Shown: positions 8,043 through 16,970, counted from the stretch's first letter. The stretch: 64,000 nucleotides of DNA from Sphingomonas hankookensis (GCF_028551275.1 NZ_CP117025.1:124001-188000); one strand, 5' to 3'. Numbers and translations are program-made. Notes: generated by a model not told the origin, from the sequence alone.

Positions 8043-8978
8043 ATGAACATGACTTTCGATCCGGCGGCACGGGGCAGGCATGGCGCGTTGCCGCTGGCCG
8101 GGATCGAACTGGGCGGGACCAAGTGCGTCTGCACGCTGGCGCACGGACCCGACGCCATCCTGGCGCAGGAAACCGTACCGACCGAACATCCCGCCGTCAC
8201 CCTGCCGGCGATTGCTGCTATCCTGCAGAAGTGGTGGGACGCCGGGGGGTTCGCCGCACTGGGCATCGCCAGCTTCGGCCCGGTCGATCTCGATCCGTCC
8301 TCGCCGACCTGGGGCCATATCCTCGCCACGACCAAACCCGACTGGCCGATGACCGATGTCGCCGGTGCGTTGTCGAGCGGGTTCGACGTGCCGGTCGCGT
8401 TCGATACCGATGTCAACGGTGCGGCCTTTGCCGAGGTGCTGTGGGGCTGTGCCAAGGGGCTGGACGATTTCGCCTATGTCACGATCGGCACCGGGGTCGG
8501 GGTCGGGTTGCTCGTCAACGGCAAGCCGACGCGCGGGATCGGCCATGCCGAGATCGGCCATCTGCGCGTGCCGCGCCTGGCCACCGACACGCTGCCCAGC
8601 GGCTGCCCGTTCCATGACGATTGCGTCGAGGGGCTGGCATCGGGCACGGGCATCAAGGCGGCGCTGGGCGATGTCCATGTGTCCACGCTGGCGAACGATC
8701 ATCCGGTGTGGGACCGGGTCGAGTCGGCGATCACCGCAATGTGCCATGCGATGGTGTGCACCACGGGGCCGAAGCGGATCGCGATCGGCGGCGGGGTGAT
8801 GAACAAGCAGCCGCATCTGCTGGCGCGGATCGAACCGGCGCTGCGGGCGAGCATCAACGGCTATCTGCCGCTGCCCGAGCGCGACTATGTCGTCGCCCCG
8901 GCGCTGGGCGATCAGGCCGGGCCGATGGGGTCGATCGCGCTGGCGCAGGTGGCACTGGCGGAGCGGGTGGCGGCGTAG
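8043..8978 (+). CDS. ROK-family fructokinase-like sugar kinase
   Basis: 311 residues. GIELGGTKCVC at about 20-30 is the phosphate loop; DTDVNGAAFAE contains the catalytic Asp; GIGHAEIGHLRV plus a CPFHDDC segment gives the His and Cys metal ligands of the ROK fructokinase branch. C-terminal GGGVMNKQ and ALGDQAGPMGS complete the fold. It should phosphorylate a hexose, with fructose or mannose most likely. A GGGGG run directly abuts the ATG at 8043, so initiation at the second Met (8049) with 6-nt spacing is also plausible. It belongs to the same carbohydrate cluster as the ROK regulator and MFS transporter. Confidence 0.88.
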   Translation: MNMTFDPAARGRHGALPLAGIELGGTKCVCTLAHGPDAILAQETVPTEHPAVTLPAIAAILQKWWDAGGFAALGIASFGPVDLDPSSPTWGHILATTKPDWPMTDVAGALSSGFDVPVAFDTDVNGAAFAEVLWGCAKGLDDFAYVTIGTGVGVGLLVNGKPTRGIGHAEIGHLRVPRLATDTLPSGCPFHDDCVEGLASGTGIKAALGDVHVSTLANDHPVWDRVESAITAMCHAMVCTTGPKRIAIGGGVMNKQPHLLARIEPALRASINGYLPLPERDYVVAPALGDQAGPMGSIALAQVALAERVAA

Positions 8979-9001
8979 GGCTGGCCTCTCGGAATAAGCG
9001 A

Positions 9002-9080
9002 CGTCACCCCGGACTTGATCCGGGGTCCCGCTTATCATCGACGGAAAGAAGCGGGACCCCGGGTCAAGCCCGGGGTGACG
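9002..9080. repeat. Family C palindromic element (inverted pair)
   Basis: CGTCACCCCGGACTTGATCC and its inverted partner ending in GGGGTGACG, with inner GGTCCCGCTT/AAGCGGGACC arms. It sits between convergent genes. Copies also occur at 28.2, 35.3 (half), 50.06 (half) and 59.7 kb. Confidence 0.87.
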
Positions 9081-9093
9081 ATAGGGTAGAGTT

Positions 9094-9429
9094 CTATCGC
9101 TGCATCGACACCCGGTTGCCCGCCCCGGCGACACTGACGCGCGCCTTGCTGCCATCAGGGGTGCGGTAGAGGACGGTGTTGCTGGCCCCGGCGATCCTGA
9201 CCGAGGCGCGCGGGGCGAGGTCGATCGTCACGCGGTTACCGGCCCCTTCGATCACCAGCGCGCTGCACCGGCCGGTGATCATCATGGTATTGCCCGCCCC
9301 CTCGACGGTGGCGACGCCGCCGCCGCAGTCGAGTTCCTGCGTCGCTCCCGCCCCTTCCTGACGGACCTGTGCCGGCAGCGTGGCGGGCAGTACGAGGGCG
9401 GACAACAACAGCGCGGCGCGAACGGCCAT
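9094..9429 (-). CDS. DUF3060-type secreted repeat protein
   Basis: 111 residues with a signal peptide (ends LPATLPAQ, about residue 21). The mature part is made of short repeated strands with the motif GAGN or GASN (EGAGNTM, EGAGNRV, AGASNTV, AGAGNRV), as in DUF3060 proteins, which probably form a small right-handed beta-solenoid. The single Cys pair (Cys35 and Cys55 region) could form a disulfide. The periplasmic role is unknown. It is convergent with the kinase gene, with a Family C repeat between them. Confidence 0.78.
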   Translation of the reverse strand: MAVRAALLLSALVLPATLPAQVRQEGAGATQELDCGGGVATVEGAGNTMMITGRCSALVIEGAGNRVTIDLAPRASVRIAGASNTVLYRTPDGSKARVSVAGAGNRVSMQR

Positions 9430-9502
9430 GATCTCTCTCCCGGGACAATCAGGCGGTTAGCCTAACCGGATCAGGGGTAGGAAACCATGGTCGCTGCGAC
9501 GA

Positions 9503-10849
9503 TCAGTGAAGGCTCTTGGCCGAAGCGGCGTTGCGTGGGGGCGTGCGGCCGGCGGCGATGGCGAAGGCGCACAAGGCGGCATAGCAGAGCGCCGGCACGA
9601 CGAACGCCGCGCCATGGCCGAGCGCACCCGACACCAGCCCGACGATCAGCGGGATCACCGCCCCGCCGAAGATCGCGGTGCAGAGCAGCCCCGAGGTTGC
9701 CGCCTCGCTGGCGGTCGAGCGTTCGAGGGTCAGGGTGAAGATGACCGGGAACATGATCGAGTTGAACAGGCCGATGGCCAGCGCCACGAAGCCCGCCCCG
9801 ACCCCGCCGACGAACGCGACATAGAGGCACATGGCGACGGCGATACCAGTGAACAGCGCCAGCAGCTTGTGCGCCTTGACCTGCGACAGCAGCACCGACC
9901 CGATCGCGCGGCCGACCATCGCGCCCAGCCAGTAGAAGGCGACCGCCTTGCCGGCTTCCTGCAACGACACGCCGGGCACGCCGTCGCTGCCCATGGCGAG
10001 GCCCAGCAGCGGCACGCCGAACGCGGCGTCCGAAGCGGCCCAGGCATCGGCGTTGAGGAACAGCGCCATCTGCGTGCCGATGGCGACTTCGGCGCCGACA
10101 TAGATGAAGATCGCGGCGGCGCCGAGCACCGCCCAGCGCGACGAGAAGGCGTCGCGCAGCAGCGCGGCAGGCGACGGGGTGTTCGCAGGCGCTTCCGGCA
10201 CGGCGGCCGACACAACCTTGCGGCTGAGGAAGAAGAACACTGCCAGTGCGGCGATCAGCCCGGCGATCCAGAAATAGGCCCGGTCGATCCCGGCCAGCGC
10301 GCCGGCGCGCACCGCTTCGGTCAGCACCGTGCCGTCCTTTACCTCGACCCCTTCGAGGAACAGGCTCGCGCCGAGCAGGGGCCCCAGGAAGGTGCCGAAC
10401 GAGTTGAACGTCTGGCTGAGCGTCAGGCGGAAATGGCTGAGCTTGGGGTCACCCAGCGCGGCGGCCAGCGGGTTCGCCGCGACCTGCAGGATGGTGATGC
10501 CCGAGGCGAGGATGAACAGGCCGAGCAGCACGATCGGGAAGACGGCGAGGTTCGCCGCGACCAGCATCGTCAGGCAGCCGACGACCATGGTGATGAGCGC
10601 GAACAGGATCGAGGGCACCGCCTTCAACCGGCCGAGCAGGATCGCGGCGGGCATCGAGACGAGGCCATAGGCGAGAAAGAAGGCCGATGCGGCGAACTGC
10701 GCCTCGAAATCGGACAGGGTGAAGATGCCCTTCACCGCCGCGACCAGTGGGTCGATCAGCGATGTGATGAAGCCCCATGCGAAGAACAGTGTCGTGACGG
10801 CGGCGAATGCCAGCCCGGTGGTGGCGGAACCCGCCCGTGTCTGTGCCAA
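9503..10849 (-). CDS. Sugar MFS transporter (FucP/GluP family)
   Basis: About 448 residues. The TTG at 10849 was chosen because GGGGAGG lies 6 nt upstream; extending to an upstream ATG would run through an operator-like palindrome. Twelve membrane segments can be read, with family signatures FFAWGFITSLIDPLV in the first helix and ILQVAANPLAAALG in mid-protein, typical of the fucose/glucose-galactose H+ symporters. It imports a monosaccharide across the inner membrane, probably the sugar released by the GH3 enzyme and phosphorylated by the nearby ROK kinase. A TTGTCG/CGACAA inverted repeat lies 24-43 nt upstream. Confidence 0.9.
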   Translation of the reverse strand: MAQTRAGSATTGLAFAAVTTLFFAWGFITSLIDPLVAAVKGIFTLSDFEAQFAASAFFLAYGLVSMPAAILLGRLKAVPSILFALITMVVGCLTMLVAANLAVFPIVLLGLFILASGITILQVAANPLAAALGDPKLSHFRLTLSQTFNSFGTFLGPLLGASLFLEGVEVKDGTVLTEAVRAGALAGIDRAYFWIAGLIAALAVFFFLSRKVVSAAVPEAPANTPSPAALLRDAFSSRWAVLGAAAIFIYVGAEVAIGTQMALFLNADAWAASDAAFGVPLLGLAMGSDGVPGVSLQEAGKAVAFYWLGAMVGRAIGSVLLSQVKAHKLLALFTGIAVAMCLYVAFVGGVGAGFVALAIGLFNSIMFPVIFTLTLERSTASEAATSGLLCTAIFGGAVIPLIVGLVSGALGHGAAFVVPALCYAALCAFAIAAGRTPPRNAASAKSLH

Positions 10850-10872
10850 AAGCGGCCTCCCCAACTCGGTCC

Positions 10873-10892
10873 TTGTCGGACTAATTCGACAA
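10873..10892. promoter_or_regulatory. Candidate operator TTGTCGGACTAATTCGACAA
   Basis: Inverted repeat with 6-bp arms TTGTCG and CGACAA and an 8-bp centre, just upstream of the MFS start. The half-sites match those of the 11-bp palindrome at 5992-6002, so a common regulator is plausible but not shown. Confidence 0.45.
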
Positions 10893-10988
10893 TTTGCTTG
10901 CGATATTGGTCCGGTCGCCGAGCAGGCGGGCGATGTCAAGGAATTGGTAAGGATTGGGAGGTTCGAGGAACCATCGCCCCCGCCCCAG

Positions 10989-11071
10989 CGTCACCCCAGC
11001 GAAGGCGGGGGTATCCGGCGGCGAGGAGTGCGCTCCATAACCGGGAGATCCCAGCCTGCGCCGGGATGACG
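10989..11071. repeat. Family D/A hybrid palindromic element
   Basis: Begins CGTCACCCCAGCGAAGGCGG and ends CCTGCGCCGGGATGACG, an imperfect inverted pair. It lies 13 nt beyond the Mur ligase stop. Confidence 0.8.
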
Positions 11072-11083
11072 AATTTGGCAACT

Positions 11084-12475
11084 TCAGCCCAGCCGCGCCA
11101 CCATGCCCGCCGCCAGTTCCGACAGGGTATCGTCACGCGCGCCCATCATGACGATGCGGTCGCCGGGGCGGGCCTGTTCGACGAGGAACGCCGCCGCTGC
11201 GTCGCGATCGGCGATGTGGCGCGCCGGGGCGCCGAGTGCCGTCAGGTCGGCGACGATGTCTGCGCTGGTCACTTCGCGGGTGACCGTCCCGCCGCGATAG
11301 ACCGGATCGGGGAGCACCAGCAGGTCGTCGGCCACCAGCCGATCGGCGAACATCGCCACCAGTTCGCGCCGCATGACCTTCAGCGGGCCATAGCCGTGCG
11401 GCTGGAAGAACAGCAGCAGCCGGCCCGGCGCGCTGCGCAACGTGGCGATGGTCGCGGCGATCTTGTCCGGGTTGTGGCCGAAATCGTCGATGACGGCGAC
11501 GCCGCCGGCCTGCCCCACCAGTTCGAAGCGGCGCTTGAGACCGGAAAAGCCGGCGATCGCCCGCGCCGCATCGGCGATCGGCACCCCGACCGCCGCCACG
11601 GCGCCGATCGCCGCCAGCGCATTGGCGACGTTGTGCCGCCCCGGTACAGCGAGGGCGACGGGATAGGTCGCTCCGTCCGCCGCCAGTTCGAACCGGCTGG
11701 CAAAGGGATCGAGCACCAGCGCGCGGGCGGCAAGATCCGCATCGCCCTCCACCGCGAAGGTCGTGCGCTTGTCCGCCGGGATCGTCGCCGCCAGCGCCGC
11801 CGCCTCGGCATCGCCGACATTGACGACCACCCGCCCCGCCCGCTCGGCGAATCCGCCGAACAGCGCGCGCAGTTCGTCGAGCGATTTGTGGTCGAGGCTG
11901 ACATTGTTCAGCACCGCGACGTGCGGTCGGTAATAGGCGATAGAGCCGTCGCTCTCGTCCACCTCGCTGACGAACGCATCGCCCTGCCCGACCAGGGCGC
12001 TGGCGAAGGGGCGGTCGGGCGCGGCGAAGTCCTTCATCACCGCGCCGTTCATCACCGTCGGATCGCGGCCTAGCGCGTGGAGGATGAAGCCGATCATGCC
12101 GGTGACGGTCGACTTGCCGCTGGTGCCCGCGACCCCGATGGACAGCGTTGCTGCATTGAACAGTTCGGCGAGCAGTTCGGCCCGGCCCATCCGCTTCGCG
12201 CCGACGCGGTCGGCGGCGACGATGTCGGCGACGGTCGGTTCGATCGCGGCGGAGGCGATAACGATCTGCTCGGCCGACGCGATGCCGCTGCCATCCTGCG
12301 GGTAGAGCGCGATGCCAAGGGCACGCAGGGCATCGAACTTGGCGGGCAGGCTCGCCTGGTCGAGGCTGCGGTCGGAGCCGGCGACGGTCGCGCCGCGCCC
12401 GGCGAGGATCATGGCGAGGGGCATCATGCCCGACCCGCCGATCCCGACGAGGAAGAAGGATTTGCCGTACAGCAT
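11084..12475 (-). CDS. Mur ligase, MurC/Mpl family (peptidoglycan recycling)
   Basis: 463 residues. The N-domain starts [14 protein letters not shown] with GSDRS (MurC/Mpl nucleotide-sugar binding). The ATP loop is [13 protein letters not shown] at about 114-126; the central domain has EVDESDGS and NNVSLDHK (Mg and ATP contacts); the C-domain has [10 protein letters not shown]. These are marks of UDP-N-acetylmuramate ligases. Because it is divergent by 48 bp from an LD-carboxypeptidase, which yields free tripeptide, an Mpl-like role (attaching recycled peptide to UDP-MurNAc in the cytoplasm) is more likely than essential MurC, which normally lies in the mra cluster. The exact peptide specificity is inference. 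Confidence 0.82.
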   Translation of the reverse strand: MLYGKSFFLVGIGGSGMMPLAMILAGRGATVAGSDRSLDQASLPAKFDALRALGIALYPQDGSGIASAEQIVIASAAIEPTVADIVAADRVGAKRMGRAELLAELFNAATLSIGVAGTSGKSTVTGMIGFILHALGRDPTVMNGAVMKDFAAPDRPFASALVGQGDAFVSEVDESDGSIAYYRPHVAVLNNVSLDHKSLDELRALFGGFAERAGRVVVNVGDAEAAALAATIPADKRTTFAVEGDADLAARALVLDPFASRFELAADGATYPVALAVPGRHNVANALAAIGAVAAVGVPIADAARAIAGFSGLKRRFELVGQAGGVAVIDDFGHNPDKIAATIATLRSAPGRLLLFFQPHGYGPLKVMRRELVAMFADRLVADDLLVLPDPVYRGGTVTREVTSADIVADLTALGAPARHIADRDAAAAFLVEQARPGDRIVMMGARDDTLSELAAGMVARLG

Positions 12476-12523
12476 CGCGTGGCGCTATCGGGGTTGGTCC
12501 TGAGTGGCAAGCGGGGTTGCGTG

Positions 12524-13339
12524 ATGCGTATCGGAGTCGTGGCACCGGCACGGCGGGTGGATGAGGAACAGATGGCCCGGACTCAGGGCTATGCCGCTCT
12601 CACCTATCCGACGCTCGACCTGGTCGTGCATCCGCAATGCTTCCTCGATGTCGGGCATTTCGCCGGGACCGACGAACAGCGTGCCGCCGCCTTTCTCGAA
12701 TTCGCGAACGATCCGGGCTTCGACGCGATCTGGTTCGCGCGCGGCGGGTACGGGTCGAACCGCATCCTCGACACGGTGATGCCGCAGCTCAATCGCGCCG
12801 CGGCGGCGAAGAGCTATCTCGGCTTTTCCGACATGGGGTTCCTGCTCGGCGCGCTCTATGCCCGGCGGATCGGGCGGCCGGTCCATGGCCCGATGGCGGC
12901 GCAGGTCGGTAAGGCCGGCGGCACCAACAGCGCGGCGCGAGCGCTGGCGTGGCTGGTCAATCGCGACCGCACGATGCTGGCCCCGGAGCTCGACGGAAGG
13001 CCGACCGTCGCGTTCAACCTTGTCATCTTGTGCGCGTTGATCGGTACGCCGTGGCTGCCCGACCTGACCGACCATGTCGTGATCGTCGAGGAAGTCGGCG
13101 AGGATCTGTACCGCATCGACCGGCTGTTGTGGCAGCTGAGCGAGGCGACGCAATTGAAGGGCATCGCCGGCATCCGGCTGGGCGCGGTGACTGACCGCCA
13201 TCCCGACGATACGGGGTTCGGCGAGACCGAGGAACAGATCGCCGCCAAATGGGCTCGGGCGATGGGCGTGCCGTATCTGGGGCGGGCGCATGTCGGCCAT
13301 TATGCCGATAACATGGTGGTGCCGTTCGGGGTGGCGTGA
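12524..13339 (+). CDS. LD-carboxypeptidase, peptidase S66 family
   Basis: 271 residues, slightly short for LdcA (about 300). MRIGVVAPAR opens the family domain; ARGGYGSNRIL is the conserved Gly-rich turn, and LGFSDMG carries the likely nucleophile Ser102. A Glu (VIVEEVGEDLYRIDR) and the terminal His segment (GHYADNM) match the S66 triad layout. It should cut the terminal D-Ala from murein tetrapeptides in the cytoplasm during recycling. A GTG lies one codon upstream of the chosen ATG. The gene is divergent from the Mur ligase, and the two together make a coherent recycling step. Confidence 0.87.
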   Translation: MRIGVVAPARRVDEEQMARTQGYAALTYPTLDLVVHPQCFLDVGHFAGTDEQRAAAFLEFANDPGFDAIWFARGGYGSNRILDTVMPQLNRAAAAKSYLGFSDMGFLLGALYARRIGRPVHGPMAAQVGKAGGTNSAARALAWLVNRDRTMLAPELDGRPTVAFNLVILCALIGTPWLPDLTDHVVIVEEVGEDLYRIDRLLWQLSEATQLKGIAGIRLGAVTDRHPDDTGFGETEEQIAAKWARAMGVPYLGRAHVGHYADNMVVPFGVA

Positions 13340-13343
13340 CGGG

Positions 13344-14023
13344 TTACCAGTTCGGCGGCTTATGAATCGTGTCGGTCGGCGTCGCCACCGGGTCGCTCAA
13401 CTGCGAACTGGCGAGCAGATGTACGCGCGGATCGATCTTGAAATCAGCCAGTGCCTTGAGTTCGATGCTGCCCTTTGGCCGCGGCGGCACCAGTCCGACC
13501 ACCGTACCGCAGTCAGCCTTCGCCATGCGGATCGGCGTGAGCAGGTCGGAATCGTTAGAGACGATTACTGCGCATTGGCAGTGCCCTGATAGGCATCACG
13601 CAGCAGATGCGCGGCGAGGTTCACGTCCGACCCCTTTTCCTCGCTCTTGTAGGTCCAAGCTTTTACGGGGTTACCGGCCGGATCGAGCTGGAGGACCGGC
13701 TTTCCGCCCATGCGCCGATAGCGACCGGTCGCGGGATCGGTTTCCACCATCACCTGACTGACGACCGAACTCATGAACGTCCCCAGATGCACTTCGACTC
13801 TGGGCAGTGAACGCAGCGCCTGAAGATACGCGAACTGGCGGGTCGGCTGGTCGGGGTCCTGCGGACGCGCATCGACCTGTGCCGTAAAGTAATGGATCTT
13901 GGTGACGCTGTTGCGCGGCAGCAGCTGATCGCACCAACGCTCCAGATCGAGCCATCTGTACGGCGTGCCTTTCAGCAGCCCATAATAGAGGTTGAACCCG
14001 TCGATATAGACATGGGTGTTCAA
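13344..14023 (-). pseudogene. NYN-domain nuclease (DUF88/LabA-like), frameshifted
   Basis: The frame opens with MNTHVYIDGFNLYYGLL, a typical NYN start with the first acidic residue (Asp8), and continues to GSDVNLAAHLLRDAYQGTANAQ, where it hits TAA. Moving by one base at 13575-13576 restores CAVIVSNDSDLLTPIR and a good C-terminal part to 13344. The intact protein would have about 226 residues and all expected acidic motifs (YIDGFN, GSDVNL, SNDSDL) of this PIN-like RNase family. No slippery heptamer is seen at the junction, so this is either a real one-base deletion or a sequencing error. The rest of the coding sequence shows no further decay. Confidence 0.8.
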
Positions 14024-14045
14024 GGCGCCTGCCCTACAAAGAGCA

Positions 14046-14068
14046 ACGGCGGGCTTTTGGCCCGCCGT
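14046..14068 (-). terminator. Possible terminator hairpin
   Basis: A 9-bp perfect stem (ACGGCGGGC / GCCCGCCGT) with a 5-nt loop. Read on the minus strand it is followed by a modest T-rich run (TTGCTCTTTG). It lies downstream of the PBP-activator gene and upstream of the NYN gene. Confidence 0.45.
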
Positions 14069-14145
14069 GCGCCCGACGGCCGAAGCTCATCAGGGGAGTA
14101 ATATTTTCTTATTAAGATAAAACATCGCGAATTGCAAAATCGCTC

Positions 14146-15339
14146 CTACTCCCCGAACGTCCGCGGCGCGGGGCTCACCGTCACCGCACCTCCCGTCCGC
14201 ACCTCCTGCACCTCCAGCGCGCGTTCAGCCACGCCGTCGCGGCCGAAGCGGAAGGCGCCGTCGAGCCCCGCGAAGCCGTCCTCGGCACGCAACCGGCTTT
14301 CGGGAAAGTCGCGGCCGATTGCCCAGTCGCGGGCGATGCGGACGGTCAGCAGCACCGAATCATAGCCCAGACTCGACAGGCGGTATGGCGCGGCGTTGAA
14401 GCGGGCGCGGTATTTGGTCACGAACTGGCGATACAGGCCGTTCGAGACGCTGGCATACCAGGCGCCATTCAGCGCCGGCATCGATCCCAGGCCGGTTTCG
14501 GTGTTCCACAATTCGGTGCCAAGCACCTTGGCCGAACGGCTGGTCGACCGGCGGATCGCGGGCACTGCCAGCGCCGCCTGCCCTGCCTGATCGGCGATCA
14601 GGATCGCTTCGTAGGGCGAGGTCTTCGGCAGCTTCGCGACCGCCGCCGCGATCCCGCCCCGGGCATAGGTCTGGATCGAGACGACCTGTCCGCCGGCCTG
14701 CTCGACGGCGCGGAGGAAGCTGGTCGAGGCGCGCTGGCCATAGACGCCGGCAGGCACGAGGCCGGCGAACTGGGTCATGCCGTTGGTGCGGGCATAGCCG
14801 ACGACCCGGTCGATCGACTGCGCCGGGGTATAGCCCAGCAGATAGGCACCGCCCCCGGCAACCGACACGTCGTTCGAATAGCTGATGACCGGCACCTTCG
14901 CCCCGCGGGCGATCGGGGCCACCGCGCGCACGTCGTCGGCGAGCAGCGGCCCCAGGATCAGCCGGTTGCCCTCCGCAATCGCGCGCTGCGCGGCGGCGGC
15001 GGCGCCGAGCGCGGTGTCATAGGTAGTGATTCGCACCCGTTCGCTGCGCGTGTCGAGCAGCGCCAGCTGCGTCGCATTGGCGATCGAGCGCCCGACCCCG
15101 CCATTGGGACCGCTGAGCGGTACCAGCAGCGCGACGCGGTGACGCTGATTATCCTCGGGAATGCCGCCGGTGACCGGGCCGGGCCGGGTCGGCTGCGGGC
15201 GGGTGGTGGTGGGCGGCGCCTGTTCGACCGGCCCCTTGGGAACGATGGTCGCGCACCCCGCGAGCAATGCCGCGCCGATCAGCGCCGTGGCGCGCGCGAT
15301 GTGGTGCCGCCATTGCCGTGGCGCTATCGTGTCTGCCAT
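14146..15339 (-). CDS. Penicillin-binding protein activator (LpoA-like lipoprotein)
   Basis: 397 residues. Residues 1-29 end in the lipobox LLAGC (Cys29), so it is a lipoprotein. After a Pro/Thr-rich linker, VALLVPLSGPNGGVGRSIANATQLAL begins a type-1 periplasmic-binding fold (Peripla_BP_6) that fills the rest, as in the C-domain of LpoA (YraM). Such proteins activate class A penicillin-binding proteins from the outer membrane. It lacks the N-terminal TPR part of enterobacterial LpoA, which is usual in alphaproteobacteria. It is divergent from rsmI, as yraM/yraL commonly are. The two ATG codons overlap in the same CCATGG. Confidence 0.85.
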   Translation of the reverse strand: MADTIAPRQWRHHIARATALIGAALLAGCATIVPKGPVEQAPPTTTRPQPTRPGPVTGGIPEDNQRHRVALLVPLSGPNGGVGRSIANATQLALLDTRSERVRITTYDTALGAAAAAQRAIAEGNRLILGPLLADDVRAVAPIARGAKVPVISYSNDVSVAGGGAYLLGYTPAQSIDRVVGYARTNGMTQFAGLVPAGVYGQRASTSFLRAVEQAGGQVVSIQTYARGGIAAAVAKLPKTSPYEAILIADQAGQAALAVPAIRRSTSRSAKVLGTELWNTETGLGSMPALNGAWYASVSNGLYRQFVTKYRARFNAAPYRLSSLGYDSVLLTVRIARDWAIGRDFPESRLRAEDGFAGLDGAFRFGRDGVAERALEVQEVRTGGAVTVSPAPRTFGE

Positions 15340-16189
15340 GGACCTACCCCTGATGACCGAAAAACTTGTCCCCGGCCTCTACATCGTCGCGACCCCGATC
15401 GGCAATCTCGCTGACCTAACTATCCGTGCCGCCGATATTTTATCGCGCGCCGATGTGATCGCGGTCGAGGACAGCCGGGTAACGGCGGGGCTGTTGCGCC
15501 ATATCGGGGTCAAGCGGCCGATGATCCCCTATCACGACCATAATGCCGAGGGGATGCGCCCGGGGCTGATCGCGCGGATGGCGAGTGAGGCGGTGGCGCT
15601 GGTGTCCGATGCGGGGACGCCGCTGATCTCCGATCCCGGCTACAAGCTGGTGCGCGATGCGCGGGCGGCGGGGCATGTCGTCGTCACCATTCCGGGTCCG
15701 TGCGCGGCGATCGCGGCGCTGACGCTGGCGGGCCTGCCGACCGACCGGTTCCTGTTCGCCGGCTTCCTGCCGTCCAAGGTGCATGCCCGGGCGGAGGCGA
15801 TTGCCGAGATCGCCGGCGTCCGCGCGACCCTGGTCTTCTATGAAAGCGGGCAGCGATTGTCGGCGACGCTCGCCGCGCTGGCGGAAGGGCTGGGCGAGCG
15901 CGAATGCGGCGTCGCGCGCGAGATCACCAAGCGGTTCGAGGAGTGCGTGACCGGCACATTGTCGGCGCTGGCGGAGCGCTATGCCGATGCGCCGCCCAAG
16001 GGCGAGATCGTGATCGTAGTCGCCCCGCCCGGAGCCCCGGCGCCCGCGACGCAGGACGATGCCGACACGGCGCTGCGCGAGGCGCTGACCCGGCTGCCCA
16101 CGTCGAAGGCGGCGGGCGAAGTGGCCAAGGCGTTGGGGCTGGACCGGCGCGAGCTGTACGCGCGGGCGATGGCGATGAAGGGGGAGTAG
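15338..16189 (+). CDS. rsmI: 16S rRNA 2'-O-methyltransferase RsmI
   Basis: 283 residues. GLYIVATPIGNLADLT is the hallmark N-terminus, followed by EDSRVTAGLL, YHDHNA, VSDAGTPLISDPGYKLV and IPGPCAAIAAL of the SAM-dependent tetrapyrrole-methylase fold, and FLFAGFLPSK. It methylates the ribose of C1402 in 16S rRNA. The start at 15338 overlaps the divergent lipoprotein start by 2 nt and has no ribosome site in non-coding DNA; an in-frame ATG at 15353 is an alternative that still keeps the full domain. The usual downstream partner yraN is not present. Confidence 0.95.
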   Translation: MDLPLMTEKLVPGLYIVATPIGNLADLTIRAADILSRADVIAVEDSRVTAGLLRHIGVKRPMIPYHDHNAEGMRPGLIARMASEAVALVSDAGTPLISDPGYKLVRDARAAGHVVVTIPGPCAAIAALTLAGLPTDRFLFAGFLPSKVHARAEAIAEIAGVRATLVFYESGQRLSATLAALAEGLGERECGVAREITKRFEECVTGTLSALAERYADAPPKGEIVIVVAPPGAPAPATQDDADTALREALTRLPTSKAAGEVAKALGLDRRELYARAMAMKGE

Positions 16190-16230
16190 GGCGGACCGGT
16201 CCGCCATCCTTACGTAACCCCGGACCGGGT

Positions 16231-16428
16231 TTACGCCGCGATATTGCGCAGCGCGGTCATCTGGGTCGGGCGAACCGCATGGTTGATCGGCAGCGTATCG
16301 CCGCAGCAGGCACATTCGGCGATGATCCGCCCGACGAACCATTGCGACGCCCCGCAGGTCGGGCAATGGTTGCGACCATGCAGCGCGTAGAGGGGCACGC
16401 GGGTCGGCATCAAGGCGGTTCGTTCCAC
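16231..16428 (-). CDS. Small zinc-ribbon protein
   Basis: 65 residues from a GTG start with AGGGAGA about 8 nt upstream; an ATG six codons later is an alternative. The core HCPTCGASQWFVGRIIAECACCGDTLP holds two CxxC pairs about 19 residues apart, a treble-clef or ribbon-like zinc site. No enzymatic motif is visible. The role is unknown; such small ribbons are common in sphingomonads. It is convergent with rsmI. Confidence 0.7.
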   Translation of the reverse strand: MERTALMPTRVPLYALHGRNHCPTCGASQWFVGRIIAECACCGDTLPINHAVRPTQMTALRNIAA

Positions 16429-16572
16429 GGCAGTCTCCCTGTTGAAAAGGGAACGCCACCACCGCGCCACGGTTCCGTTACGAAGGGTACCAAAGACCGA
16501 CGAGGACACGAAAGGTTCCAGACTGCAAGCGGCGACAGGCCATACCCGCCACCGGTCCGCCGCAGTTCCCGG

Positions 16573-16932
16573 TCAGGCCGGCGCGCGTTCGTCCAACAGC
16601 GTGTGCGCGTCAAGTCCCAGCAGGTCAATATGCGCGCGAATCCGTGGCCAATGCCCGCTCAGGAAGCGTTCGCGCTCCGCCATGCGCAACCGCTCCACGG
16701 CGCCGGGCAACACGAACATGCCGACGCCGCGCCGGACCTCGACATAGCCATCGTCCTGAAAGGTCTGGTACGCCTTGGCGACGGTCAGCGGGTTGGCGCC
16801 ATGTTCGGCGGCAAAGGCGCGGACCGACGGCAACTGGTCCCCCGTGCGATATTCCCCGCGCAGGATCGCGGCGGCGATCAACGCGCGCAGGCGCAGATAT
16901 ACGGGCGTGTCCTCATGATCGATCGCTGTCAT
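16573..16932 (-). CDS. GntR-family regulator, YtrA subfamily
   Basis: 119 residues, the usual size for YtrA-type regulators that have only a winged helix and a short dimerisation tail. TPVYLRLRALIAAAILRGEYRTGDQLPSVRAFAAEHGANPLTVAKAYQTFQDDGYVEVRRGVGMFV is a clear GntR DNA-binding domain. Members normally sit beside ABC-transporter genes that they repress; none is visible here, and the neighbour is a nitroreductase. The target is unknown. Confidence 0.88.
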   Translation of the reverse strand: MTAIDHEDTPVYLRLRALIAAAILRGEYRTGDQLPSVRAFAAEHGANPLTVAKAYQTFQDDGYVEVRRGVGMFVLPGAVERLRMAERERFLSGHWPRIRAHIDLLGLDAHTLLDERAPA

Positions 16933-16970
16933 GCTGACTTAATACAGCAAGCGGCAAAAATGTCCATCAT

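Noticed and set aside
13344..14023. Programmed frameshift in the NYN gene
   Set aside because: The junction GCC AAT GCG CAG has no slippery heptamer or stimulatory structure that I can see.
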